The notes beneath the pieces were generated by a model. That model saw only the letters and a list, made by a program, of their open reading frames with translations, ran no database searches and was not told the DNA's origin. Shown piece after piece: positions 1-6,593 of a stretch of 18,815 bases of DNA (position 1 is the first letter of the stretch; each line of letters opens with the position of its first letter). This DNA comes from JASFRS01 sp050114795 (lineage in GTDB: Bacteria; Pseudomonadota; Alphaproteobacteria; Sphingomonadales; CAKZYD01), in NCBI GenBank assembly GCA_050114795.1, contig JASFRS010000030.1, forward strand, positions 1-18,815, in the 5' to 3' direction. The position numbers were made by a program, and so were the translations under genes.

Positions 1-524
1 CTCAAGATAACGCCGGTCCTCTCAGCATTTTTGAATCAGGCGCAATACTGCAATATCTCGCTGAAAAAACGGGACGATTCCTACCCCAAACCCTTCGCGA
101 GAAATGGGATGTGCTTCAATGGCTGAATTGGCAAATGGGTGGCTTTGGGCCTATGCTTGGTCAAAATCACCACTTTTCCTCTTATGCCCCTGAGAAAATT
201 CCCTATGCAATTAATCGCTATATTAAGGAAAGTGAACGGCTTTACGCTGTTTTGAATAACCGATTACGCGATCGTAACTTTGTGGCTGAGAATTACAGTA
301 TCGCCGATATGGCAATTTACCCCTGGGCCGTATCTCATGAACGTCAGTCAATTGACCTTAATGAATTTCCCCACGTTAAGAATTGGTTTGAACGTATAAA
401 GGCAAGACCGGCAACAATCAAAGCCTATGAACGTGGTGAGGAATTCAGGAATAAAGGCCTTTCGATGGAAGAAGCACGCAATACATTGTTCAACCAGGAC
501 AAAGGCACCATCAAAGACAATTGA
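1..524 (+). CDS. Glutathione S-transferase family protein (YfcG/YghU-like), 5' end missing
   Basis: The reading frame is open from base 3 at the window edge to a TGA at 522-524, giving about 173 C-terminal residues. The first visible residues contain GPLSIFESGAILQYLAEKTG, the end of the thioredoxin-like glutathione-binding domain; the E-S pair is the usual contact for the glutathione gamma-glutamyl group. The all-helical C-terminal domain follows, with WQMGGFGPMLGQNHHF, a signature of the YfcG/YghU/Ure2-like (Nu-class) GSTs, and YSIADMAIYPW, the usual N-capping/hydrophobic-staple region. Family members act in the cytoplasm on disulfides or organic hydroperoxides using glutathione. The catalytic N-terminus lies outside the window, so the exact activity cannot be judged. 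The internal GTG at 111 is not the real start because the homologous frame continues upstream of it. Confidence 0.9.
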   Translation, partial: QDNAGPLSIFESGAILQYLAEKTGRFLPQTLREKWDVLQWLNWQMGGFGPMLGQNHHFSSYAPEKIPYAINRYIKESERLYAVLNNRLRDRNFVAENYSIADMAIYPWAVSHERQSIDLNEFPHVKNWFERIKARPATIKAYERGEEFRNKGLSMEEARNTLFNQDKGTIKDN

Positions 525-562
525 TCTCGTTTTGTTCTCTTTTTCCTTGACCAATCGCACAA

Positions 563-600
563 ACCCAATAAGGTGAGAACATAAAGTGAACTTATTGGGT
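563..600. repeat. 10-bp perfect inverted repeat downstream of the GST gene
   Basis: ACCCAATAAG (563-572) is the exact reverse complement of CTTATTGGGT (591-600), with an 18-base loop. It lies 39 bases past the GST stop. No T-run follows on either strand, so it is a poor intrinsic terminator. The right arm includes most of GGGTG just before the ATG at 606, so in RNA it could cover the ribosome-binding region of the small frame that follows. That second role is inference. Confidence 0.4.
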
Positions 601-605
601 GATTT

Positions 606-776
606 ATGCTTCAGATATTTGGTTTTCTAATTTTCGCAGTGATGGCCACCCTTGTATTGCGAGGGTTAAGCGATGCATGTGCGGATATCCTTCTCTGGGC
701 ACAAGGTAGAGAGCCGGCACATCGCTCTACGGATCATAGGGATATTCACACCCCAACCGCTATTCACGCACGCTAA
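606..776 (+). CDS. Possible 56-residue single-pass membrane peptide
   Basis: ATG at 606 opens a 56-codon frame ending with TAA at 774-776. The N-terminus (MLQIFGFLIFAVMATLVLRGL) is a continuous hydrophobic stretch that could form one membrane helix. The rest is polar, with two cysteine/tryptophan-containing turns and a His/Arg-rich tail. A weak Shine-Dalgarno-like GGGTG at 597-601 sits five bases before the ATG and lies mostly inside the right arm of an inverted repeat. I recognise no family. It could be a real small membrane protein or a chance frame; nothing in the flanking genes points to a partner. Confidence 0.3.
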   Translation: MLQIFGFLIFAVMATLVLRGLSDACADILLWAQGREPAHRSTDHRDIHTPTAIHAR

Positions 777-818
777 ATTTCCAACGGATTAGTTGTATAG
801 TTATTATTGTAATAATGG

Positions 819-879
819 AAAAAAGTGGCGCGGCAGTGGAATTGGCTGTAAACAGCCCCCATCATATCACTACCGCGCC
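819..879 (-). terminator. Intrinsic terminator-like hairpin, minus strand
   Basis: A 12-position GC-rich stem with one mismatch (arms 868-879 and 827-838) is followed on the minus strand by AC and then six T residues. The loop is long (29 bases) but contains its own five-pair hairpin, which would compact it. No annotated minus-strand gene ends here. Confidence 0.5.
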
Positions 880-910
880 TTGCCAGGCTTAGTGCCCCCT
901 CAAGCCCGGC
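819..910 (-). ncRNA. Candidate small RNA or structured 3' end (two hairpins plus U-tract)
   Basis: Read on the minus strand, a first hairpin pairs 902-910 with 882-890 (nine pairs, one G-U) around an 11-base G-rich loop. Two bases later a second hairpin pairs 868-879 with 827-838 (12 positions, one mismatch). This second stem encloses a small inner hairpin (GGCTG/CAGCC, 844-848/853-857) and is followed after two bases by six T residues (824-819). That is the layout of a structured RNA ending in an intrinsic terminator, with no gene upstream on that strand to terminate. On the plus strand the same region would show two C-rich unpaired patches (GCCCCC at 855-860 and 893-898) but no T-tract. I could not match it to 6S, SRP or tmRNA. 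A dispersed palindromic repeat is an alternative. Confidence 0.4.
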
Positions 911-1195
911 GAAAATAGAAAAATACAAAGTGGCCTAAGTTTATGTTTCGTAAGTCTTTCTCATAAACATTGTACGCGCAAGCCTTTGTTACAGTTTTTT
1001 AACGATCCGTGGAGGAATAGAGCCGTCTTTTCCAGAATTCCGGATTAAATTTGAAATAATATCGCGCATTTAGAATTTTATTTTTATGAAGCCGATGGGA
1101 ATTCTGTCATTCGCATTACAAGACTCACCTACAATCACCTTCAGATTGAGAATCTCTGCTTTGAAAACAGAGCGCCATATGTGTATATGCCCCTG

Positions 1196-1253
1196 TTGAC
1201 TTGATCAGTTTTCCCTTATTGATAAGCAATCAATCTGATATATATCAAATTGA
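1196..1253 (+). promoter_or_regulatory. Promoter region of the padR-like gene with a 24-bp near-perfect palindrome
   Basis: A -35-like TTGACT at 1196-1201 lies 17 bases before TTGATA (1219-1224), a modest -10 match. Immediately downstream, 1230-1253 is a 24-bp palindrome in which only one symmetric base pair fails; its core is the perfect TGATATATATCA (1236-1247). It ends 24 bases before the ATG. PadR regulators are dimeric winged-helix repressors that commonly bind palindromes in their own promoter, so an autoregulatory operator is the likely reading. The exact promoter elements are uncertain. Confidence 0.5.
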
Positions 1254-1277
1254 TGGTTTCACAGAGAGTATATTTCT

Positions 1278-1805
1278 ATGGATGTACGCACCCTTTGTCT
1301 CGGCATTCTCGCTTTAGGCGATGCTACCGGATATGAGATTAAGAAACTCGTGGCGGACGGGGCGTTCTCCTTTTTCTCCGAGGCCAGCTATGGCTCCATT
1401 TACCCGGCCCTCTCTCGATTGATGGAAGAAGGCCTGGTCACATGTAGAGAGGAAGCCCAAGATGGCAAACCGGATAAAAAGATTTATTCTCTCACAGAGG
1501 CTGGAAAAGCTGAACTTACGACAGCGTTAAAAAAAGATCCTGGACCAGACAGACAACGTTCAGAATTCTTAGCCTCACTGCTTTTCGCAGAAGCGGTTTC
1601 TCCGGATCGCGTCAATCAACTGATTGACGACCGTATTAAGCACCATAAAGAACGGATTCATGCGCTCGTCCATATGACGGAAACGGAGCTAACGCCTGCC
1701 AGTAATTTTGTCTTAGGGTATGGTCTGGCCGTGCAAAAGGCCGCACTTGCCTATCTTGAGGCTAACCGTGCCAAATTGTTCGAAGATGCAGTTGAAGCAG
1801 ACTAA
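1278..1805 (+). CDS. PadR-family transcriptional regulator
   Basis: This 175-residue protein begins MDVRTLCLGILALGDATGYEIKKLV and continues with SYGSIYPALSRLMEEGLV, the PadR winged-helix DNA-binding domain (about residues 1-80). The C-terminal half (about 90-175) is the helical dimerisation domain seen in the Vir-type PadR subgroup. AGAGAG at 1263-1268 serves as ribosome-binding site for the ATG at 1278. It is a cytoplasmic, probably dimeric repressor; many relatives respond to small aromatic compounds or control efflux pumps, but no ligand can be inferred here. It stands alone: upstream is a gene-poor stretch and downstream pssA converges. A palindrome at 1230-1253 in its own promoter suggests autoregulation. 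Its target may be only itself or genes elsewhere. Confidence 0.9.
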   Translation: MDVRTLCLGILALGDATGYEIKKLVADGAFSFFSEASYGSIYPALSRLMEEGLVTCREEAQDGKPDKKIYSLTEAGKAELTTALKKDPGPDRQRSEFLASLLFAEAVSPDRVNQLIDDRIKHHKERIHALVHMTETELTPASNFVLGYGLAVQKAALAYLEANRAKLFEDAVEAD

Positions 1806-1815
1806 ACAAGTCTGC
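1797..1815. terminator. Hairpin at the converging ends of the padR-like gene and pssA
   Basis: GCAGACT (1797-1803) and AGTCTGC (1809-1815) form a perfect seven-pair stem with loop AAACA. The hairpin overlaps the TAA of the PadR gene (1803-1805) and ends two bases before the pssA stop (1818-1820). There is no T-run on either strand, so it is at best a weak shared 3' end structure. Confidence 0.35.
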
Positions 1816-1817
1816 CC

Positions 1818-2600
1818 CTACCAAATGTCTAAATTGGCAACCATTTTCTTAGCGCTTCGATAACTAAGCGGCAAACTCACTAGATATAATAACGTGACTA
1901 CACATAGTGTTTTCCACGGCCAAATCGTAAGACACGCCACCAACAACGGTACAAGCGCCATCAATGGAAACCGCATTGATGGCCGTAACTTCACCATCTT
2001 AAATGTGAATGTGGGTAGTCTTGACACCATCAGGACGGAGATGCCCGCCACATAGATTGCCGTTAAAGTTGGCGTGACAATATCATCCTTAATGGTCCAG
2101 AAACTGATCATCATCGGAAATAACGCTAGTCCCGCCGCAGCCGGGGCCGGTACGCCAAGACTATATCCCGCAGCCAAAGGAGCAGGCTTTTCCTCTTCTA
2201 AAGCTGTATTGAAGCGCGCTAGTCGCAAGGCGCAACAGCCCGCATAGGCCAGAGCCACGACCCAACCAATCCCACCTAACTCATTTAAAGTCCACATGAA
2301 TAATATCAAGGCAGGCGCAATACCGAATGCAACGACATCTGAAAGTGAATCAAGCTCTGCTCCAAATTTTGTTACACCCTTCAGAAGTCGCGCAACACTA
2401 CCATCAGTTCCATCAAATATGCCTGCAAGAACCACTGCAAACACTGCGGCTTCCCACCGACCGGCAATTGCAAATTTGATTCCCGTGAGCCCCGCGCAAA
2501 GGGCAAGCATTGTGATGATGTTTGGCACCATGGAGCGCAAAGGCAGTGCGCTGTGCTTTTGTTCGGCTTGAACTTCGCCTTCTAAATCGTCGTCACGCAT
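1818..2600 (-). CDS. pssA: CDP-diacylglycerol--serine O-phosphatidyltransferase
   Basis: This 260-residue integral membrane enzyme makes phosphatidylserine from CDP-diacylglycerol and serine. The CDP-alcohol phosphatidyltransferase signature DG-x2-AR-x8-G-x3-D-x3-D is intact: D66, G67, A70, R71, G80, D84 and D88, the Mg2+- and CDP-binding residues of the family. Several hydrophobic segments follow, as expected for the membrane-embedded type II enzyme. The ATG at 2598-2600 overlaps the psd stop codon by one base (TGATG), so the two are very probably translationally coupled. Its product is the substrate of Psd, encoded just upstream; together they make phosphatidylethanolamine. It converges with the PadR gene with only 12 bases between them. 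Confidence 0.95.
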   Translation of the reverse strand: MRDDDLEGEVQAEQKHSALPLRSMVPNIITMLALCAGLTGIKFAIAGRWEAAVFAVVLAGIFDGTDGSVARLLKGVTKFGAELDSLSDVVAFGIAPALILFMWTLNELGGIGWVVALAYAGCCALRLARFNTALEEEKPAPLAAGYSLGVPAPAAAGLALFPMMISFWTIKDDIVTPTLTAIYVAGISVLMVSRLPTFTFKMVKLRPSMRFPLMALVPLLVACLTIWPWKTLCVVTLLYLVSLPLSYRSAKKMVANLDIW

Positions 2601-3316
2601 CAGCGTCTTACACCTTCAACGGGCTGAGCGGTTTTAGACTCAACAGCAATAACAGTTTCCCCACCTAAAGTGCGCTGGCCAATCGCGACTTGAGGTACAA
2701 ATCCTTCGGGAAGATAAATATCCATACGGCTCCCAAAACGGATAAGACCGAAACGCTCCCCTCTTTCCAATTCATCGCCTTCCGCAACGAAACATAGAAT
2801 ACGGCGCGCAACCAACCCTGCAATTTGGACAAAGCCCACTTGCTTCTCATCAGTTGTCGTCACACGCAAAAGCATCCGTTCGTTCTTCTCACTTGCCTTA
2901 TCCAGGCTTGCGTTCAAAAACGCGCCAGGGATGTAAACCCGTTTGTCAACCCGACCGGCAACGGGTGTACGATTCACATGAACGTCTAACACCGACAAGA
3001 AAATGGATATACGTGTTAAAGGCGCCTCACCCATTTCCAGCTCTTCAGGGGGAACAACCTTTTGAATAAGCTGCACACGCCCGTCGGCCGGACTGACTAA
3101 AAGCCCCTCTCCGGTTGGCACAATACGATCCGGATTACGAAAGAAATAAGCACAGAAAACACCGAAAGCGATTGGAAGCCATGCAACCCAATCCGGTAGC
3201 AGCAACCAGCACAAAAGCGTTAAAGCCACCGCTACAAGAATGAACTTCTGCCCTTCCTTATGGACCGGCGGAAATACATCCATCATGGAAAAGTCGCTGT
3301 CTTTATTATCCATCAC
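2600..3316 (-). CDS. psd: Phosphatidylserine decarboxylase (short alphaproteobacterial type)
   Basis: Psd removes CO2 from phosphatidylserine to give phosphatidylethanolamine at the inner membrane. The 238-residue proenzyme has two hydrophobic segments near residues 25-58, then SPADG (about 75-79) and DVHVNR (111-116), which carry the conserved Asp and His needed for self-cleavage. It also has the FGSR motif: cleavage between G195 and S196 would create the pyruvoyl group on the small alpha chain. The length and GS-R motif match the short Psd-A class. Starts are ambiguous: GTG at 3314-3316 is directly followed by ATG at 3311-3313, and one purine-rich stretch (AAGGGCGAGG) could serve either. 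It shares one base with pssA downstream and lies 100 bases after the LysM gene on the same strand, a probable operon. Confidence 0.95.
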   Translation of the reverse strand: MMDNKDSDFSMMDVFPPVHKEGQKFILVAVALTLLCWLLLPDWVAWLPIAFGVFCAYFFRNPDRIVPTGEGLLVSPADGRVQLIQKVVPPEELEMGEAPLTRISIFLSVLDVHVNRTPVAGRVDKRVYIPGAFLNASLDKASEKNERMLLRVTTTDEKQVGFVQIAGLVARRILCFVAEGDELERGERFGLIRFGSRMDIYLPEGFVPQVAIGQRTLGGETVIAVESKTAQPVEGVRR

Positions 3317-3416
3317 CCTCGCCCTTCACTTAATTCGGAACGGCATAATGTCAGTGCCGCTCAAGAACACAAGCTCAAACTATCACATATAAACTGAGAT
3401 TTTAAAGAAGCCCTTC

Positions 3417-4463
3417 TTATTGGGCATCACCTTCATCATTTGGAAGTGCAAACACTTGGCCAGGATAAATCAAATTAGGGTCTCTAATTTGCGCAGCATT
3501 CGCTTGGAAGATAAAGGCATAACGCCAACCAGATCCATAAATACGCCGCGCAATCGCCCATAAATTGTTGCCCGGTTGAACTTCGACCGCACGCTCAAGT
3601 CGTCCAAACCTTTGGCCAGTTTTGGGGTCAAATTTTTGCTCAATGCGTAATACGACCTGCCCCTCACTAATGACCTGATCAACACGTAACAAGACTTCGT
3701 CGCCAGACTCTGAATTCAACATGCCAAGTGGCAAGGACCAACGACCATCCTCATCAGCTTTAATTTCACCCACAAAATTGTTGTTCAAATAGATACGCAT
3801 ATCTTGTTCAGCCTCAGCCCTGCCCGAGACTGTCGCATTTCCATCTTCTGCTAAATCAATAGACTCAATACGCAAAGAACTAGCCGTATCTTGGCCCAAC
3901 CCGTTCGCGGGTACTTGCAAGGCACGGCTGACCCCTGTGCCATCACGAGGTGATAAAACCGCCAAAACACCCTCACCTGCCGCCGCGCCATCCAACTCAG
4001 GCACCACAACAACAACGATGTCGGAGGAAATAACAGGATCATTCTCGCCCGATTGCGATTCCAATGAAAACTCCGTGGGGCCTGCGGGCAGAGGTTTATC
4101 AAGAATCATAACCCACTCACCACTAGGGCCGGCAATAGCACGGGCCACCTCCTGCCCATCAGCATAAAGAATGACTTCACTACGCGGTGCAGCTCGTCCA
4201 GCTACAACGCCTGCTCCACTTGGAGATAGTCGCACAATGTCAAAGCTTGGTGCAATGGAATCTACCTCTGCCTCGGCTTCCGATTGATCTGCATCGGGGC
4301 TTTCCGTTGTAGCCTCGGGCGTAGAAACCGTTGAATCCGCAACATCCACCTGCTGGTCATCTCTCAGCCAATAGACAAGGATGAGGATCAAAATAGCCAA
4401 TATGGTCAAGCCCGGCCATAACAGCCGTCGCGCGCTTAACACCGGTTTGCTTTCATAATTCAT
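3417..4463 (-). CDS. Membrane-anchored LysM-domain protein with two Ig-like repeats
   Basis: A 348-residue predicted envelope protein. Residues 14-33 form one N-terminal membrane helix, followed by an acidic, Ser/Thr/Glu/Ala-rich linker (about 35-68). Two weakly similar beta-rich repeats follow (about 72-136 and 197-250) sharing a pattern of G-R-A, a hydrophobic -I-LY/IY-, then G-x-W; these look like Ig-like modules. The C-terminus (292-341) is a LysM domain with PGNNLWAIARRIYG and NLIYPGQVFALP, the peptidoglycan-binding fold. The topology suggests an inner-membrane anchor reaching into the periplasm. No catalytic domain is visible. ATG at 4461-4463 has no strong ribosome-binding site. It is divergent from the LOG-family gene and upstream of psd. 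The specific function is unknown. Confidence 0.85.
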   Translation of the reverse strand: MNYESKPVLSARRLLWPGLTILAILILILVYWLRDDQQVDVADSTVSTPEATTESPDADQSEAEAEVDSIAPSFDIVRLSPSGAGVVAGRAAPRSEVILYADGQEVARAIAGPSGEWVMILDKPLPAGPTEFSLESQSGENDPVISSDIVVVVVPELDGAAAGEGVLAVLSPRDGTGVSRALQVPANGLGQDTASSLRIESIDLAEDGNATVSGRAEAEQDMRIYLNNNFVGEIKADEDGRWSLPLGMLNSESGDEVLLRVDQVISEGQVVLRIEQKFDPKTGQRFGRLERAVEVQPGNNLWAIARRIYGSGWRYAFIFQANAAQIRDPNLIYPGQVFALPNDEGDAQ

Positions 4464-4600
4464 GCGTGACTATGCCACTTAGTTTTCAGTGCTTTCAATT
4501 TGCACCTATTTTTAATAAACCCGTTTGCACGCCCAACACCATCATTTAGTAACGGATATTGTCGATAATACGGCAAATAGACCTTCAAAAAGAGGTGACT
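4464..4600. promoter_or_regulatory. Divergent promoter region between the LysM gene and the LOG-family gene
   Basis: These 137 AT-rich bases separate two outward-reading genes and must hold promoters for both. TTGCAC at 4525-4530 followed 16 bases later by TAGTAA (4547-4552) is one modest plus-strand candidate. I see no clear operator or hairpin. Confidence 0.35.
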
Positions 4601-5212
4601 ATGCGCCATATCTCACATGTTCAATTGAAAGAAAATAGCATGAATTCAAAATCTGTGTGTGTGTTTTGCGGTTCTCGGGTCGGACGGGGTGATACATATG
4701 CCCAATTGGCACGGGAAATTGGCACCAAATTGGCGCAAAATGACACCGGTTTAGTCTATGGCGGCGGAAGCGTCGGATTAATGGGCATCGTCGCCCGATC
4801 TGCTGCAGAAGCGGGTGGCGACGTTATCGGGATCATTCCAAAATTCCTGGAAGAACTTGAAATCGCTCAGGAAGGACTAACCAGATTGGAAGTCGTAGAT
4901 ACTATGCACGAGCGTAAAGAGCGCATGTTTACGCTTTCAGATGCCTTTGTTGTCATGCCGGGCGGACTTGGCTCTTTGGATGAGACGTTCGAAATCGCTA
5001 CATGGGCACAATTACGCCTACACTCCAAACCAATCTTTCTTCTTAATCATGAAGGGTATTGGGATCCACTGATGGACTTGGTCGATCATATTATTTCACA
5101 TGGTTTTGCCGATCCGTCCTCAAGACGCTTCTTCCAACTCGTTCCTGATTTTGATGCCGTCATAGAGGCATTGAACAATCATAAAAATGAGGCCGTTCAA
5201 AAATTCAGCTAA
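4601..5212 (+). CDS. LOG-family nucleoside 5'-monophosphate phosphoribohydrolase (TIGR00730 type)
   Basis: The protein carries the Rossmann-like LOG/lysine-decarboxylase-like fold: SVCVFCGSR near the N-terminus, GGGSVGLMG, TMHERK and PGGLGSLDE (canonical PGGxGTxxE with Ser for Thr). Family members release the base from nucleoside 5'-monophosphates, including cytokinin riboside phosphates; the older label lysine decarboxylase is misleading. It is cytoplasmic and probably dimeric. Starts: ATG at 4601 has the best ribosome-binding site (AGAGGTG, 4591-4597) and gives 203 residues. ATG at 4640 gives MNSKSVCVFCGS, closer to the usual family N-terminus, but has only a weak GAAAGAA. A TTG at 4559 is unlikely. 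It lies upstream of icd with a 151-base gap and is probably transcribed separately. Confidence 0.85.
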   Translation: MRHISHVQLKENSMNSKSVCVFCGSRVGRGDTYAQLAREIGTKLAQNDTGLVYGGGSVGLMGIVARSAAEAGGDVIGIIPKFLEELEIAQEGLTRLEVVDTMHERKERMFTLSDAFVVMPGGLGSLDETFEIATWAQLRLHSKPIFLLNHEGYWDPLMDLVDHIISHGFADPSSRRFFQLVPDFDAVIEALNNHKNEAVQKFS

Positions 5213-5279
5213 AAATCTTAGCTTTTCTTCAAAATTGCAGTCCTTTCCCTTGGCAGTGAAGCGTGGATAGTGATAGGGT

Positions 5280-5305
5280 CCGCCGCGACTGTCCGGGGCG
5301 GTTTT
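5280..5305 (+). terminator. Weak terminator candidate after the LOG-family gene
   Basis: CCGCC (5280-5284) pairs with GGCGG (5297-5301) around a 12-base loop and is followed by TTTT. The stem is only five pairs but all G-C. It sits 67 bases past the LOG stop and would separate that gene from icd. Confidence 0.35.
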
Positions 5306-5320
5306 CCACTGTCTGGGACG
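5288..5320 (+). repeat. Direct repeat upstream of icd
   Basis: ACTGTCCGGGGCG (5288-5300) recurs as ACTGTCTGGGACG (5308-5320), 11 of 13 bases identical, with start-to-start spacing of 20 bp (about two helical turns). It lies 44 bases before the icd ATG. It could be paired protein-binding sites, but the first copy also forms part of the hairpin at 5280-5301. Confidence 0.35.
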
Positions 5321-5363
5321 CAATAAATTTTCAACCGCTTATTCAAGGGTTTTGAGGAGCATC

Positions 5364-6578
5364 ATGGCTAAAATTAAGGTGGAAACGCCCGTCGTTGAGC
5401 TCGACGGCGATGAAATGACCCGCATTATCTGGCAGTGGATTCGTGAACGCTTAATCCAGCCTTATCTCGATATCGATCTTAAATATTACGACTTAAGCAT
5501 TCAAAGCCGCGACGAAACGGATGATCAAATCACCATCGACGCAGCAAATGCCATCAAGAAATATGGCGTCGGCGTCAAATGCGCCACCATCACGCCCGAT
5601 GAAGCACGGGTTGAAGAATTCGGCCTCAAGCAAATGTGGCGCTCCCCCAATGGCACCATTCGGAACATCTTAGGCGGTACAGTTTTCCGTGCACCTATCA
5701 CAATCAAATCTGTTCCACGTCTGGTACCGGGTTGGACAAAACCAATCGTCATTGGCCGTCACGCATTTGGTGACCAATATCGTGCAACTGACTTTGTTGT
5801 TCCCGGCAAAGGCAAAATGACCATTAAATGGGAAGCTGAAGACGGCTCCGACAGCATCGAGCGCGAAGTCTATGACTTCCCCGGCGCCGGTGTTGCTATG
5901 GCAATGTACAATCTGGATGACAGCATCCGTGATTTCGCCCGCGCCAGCATGAACTATGGCTTAAACCTTGGCTGGCCAGTTTATCTGTCCACCAAAAACA
6001 CCATCATGAAAGCCTATGACGGTCGTTTCAAAGACCTGTTTCAAGAGATATTTGAAGCTGAATTTGAAGATAAATTCAAAGAAGCCGGCATCAGCTATGA
6101 GCACCGCTTGATCGATGACATGGTTGCCTCTGCTTTGAAATGGAACGGCGGTTTCGTTTGGGCCTGCAAAAACTACGATGGCGATGTTCAGTCCGACACT
6201 GTTGCTCAAGGCTTTGGTTCATTGGGCTTGATGACATCTATCTTAATGACGCCCGATGGGAATACGGTTGAATCAGAAGCTGCACACGGTACTGTCACCC
6301 GTCACTATCGTCAGCATCAACAAGGCAAAGCCACTTCAACCAACCCAATCGCATCCATCTATGCATGGACAGGTGGCCTGAAACACCGTGGTCGTATGGA
6401 TAATACACCAGAAGTCACAGCCTTTGCTGAGAAACTGGAACGCATTTGCGTTGAAACCGTTGAAAGCGGCGCGATGACGAAAGACTTGGCATTATTGATT
6501 GGCCCGGATCAGTCCTGGCTGACAACAGAACAATTCTTCGACAAAATCGTTGAAAACCTCGAAAAAGCTATGGCCTAA
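5364..6578 (+). CDS. icd: NADP-dependent isocitrate dehydrogenase (eukaryote-like homodimeric type)
   Basis: This 404-residue enzyme oxidatively decarboxylates isocitrate to 2-oxoglutarate with NADP+ in the TCA cycle. Diagnostic stretches are SPNGTIRNILGGTVFRAPI (isocitrate binding), IGRHAFGDQYRATDFVVPG, the metal-binding region RLIDDMVASALKW, DVQSDTVAQGFGSLGLMTS, and EAAHGTVTRHYRQHQQG (NADP binding). These place it in the subfamily shared by eukaryotic cytosolic/mitochondrial IDH and many alphaproteobacteria, not the E. coli type, and the length fits. ATG at 5364 is chosen because GAGGAG (5354-5359) precedes it at proper spacing; a TTG at 5352 in the same frame is unlikely. It converges with the potassium channel gene 15 bases downstream. 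Confidence 0.97.
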   Translation: MAKIKVETPVVELDGDEMTRIIWQWIRERLIQPYLDIDLKYYDLSIQSRDETDDQITIDAANAIKKYGVGVKCATITPDEARVEEFGLKQMWRSPNGTIRNILGGTVFRAPITIKSVPRLVPGWTKPIVIGRHAFGDQYRATDFVVPGKGKMTIKWEAEDGSDSIEREVYDFPGAGVAMAMYNLDDSIRDFARASMNYGLNLGWPVYLSTKNTIMKAYDGRFKDLFQEIFEAEFEDKFKEAGISYEHRLIDDMVASALKWNGGFVWACKNYDGDVQSDTVAQGFGSLGLMTSILMTPDGNTVESEAAHGTVTRHYRQHQQGKATSTNPIASIYAWTGGLKHRGRMDNTPEVTAFAEKLERICVETVESGAMTKDLALLIGPDQSWLTTEQFFDKIVENLEKAMA

Positions 6579-6593
6579 AGCTTTAGCTTAAAA

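Larger units (their letters stand above)
525..1277. other. Gene-poor intergenic stretch between the GST gene and the padR-like gene
   Basis: These 753 bases have no long, family-recognisable reading frame on either strand. They hold a 10-bp inverted repeat (563-572/591-600), a possible 56-codon membrane peptide (606-776), two adjacent GC-rich hairpins (827-879 and 882-910), a 7-bp inverted repeat (939-945/962-968), and the promoter/palindrome region of the PadR gene (1196-1253). The part from about 970 to 1190 is AT-rich and I see nothing convincing in it. Confidence 0.7.

Noticed and set aside
819..910. Hairpin pair as 6S RNA, SRP RNA or tmRNA
   Set aside because: It lacks the long bulged rod of 6S, the GGUCAGG/GGAA loop signals of SRP RNA and the tRNA-like ends of tmRNA.
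6575..6586. CTAAAGCTTTAG palindrome at the icd stop codon
   Set aside because: It is short, AT-rich and lacks a following T-run; too weak to call a terminator for either convergent gene.
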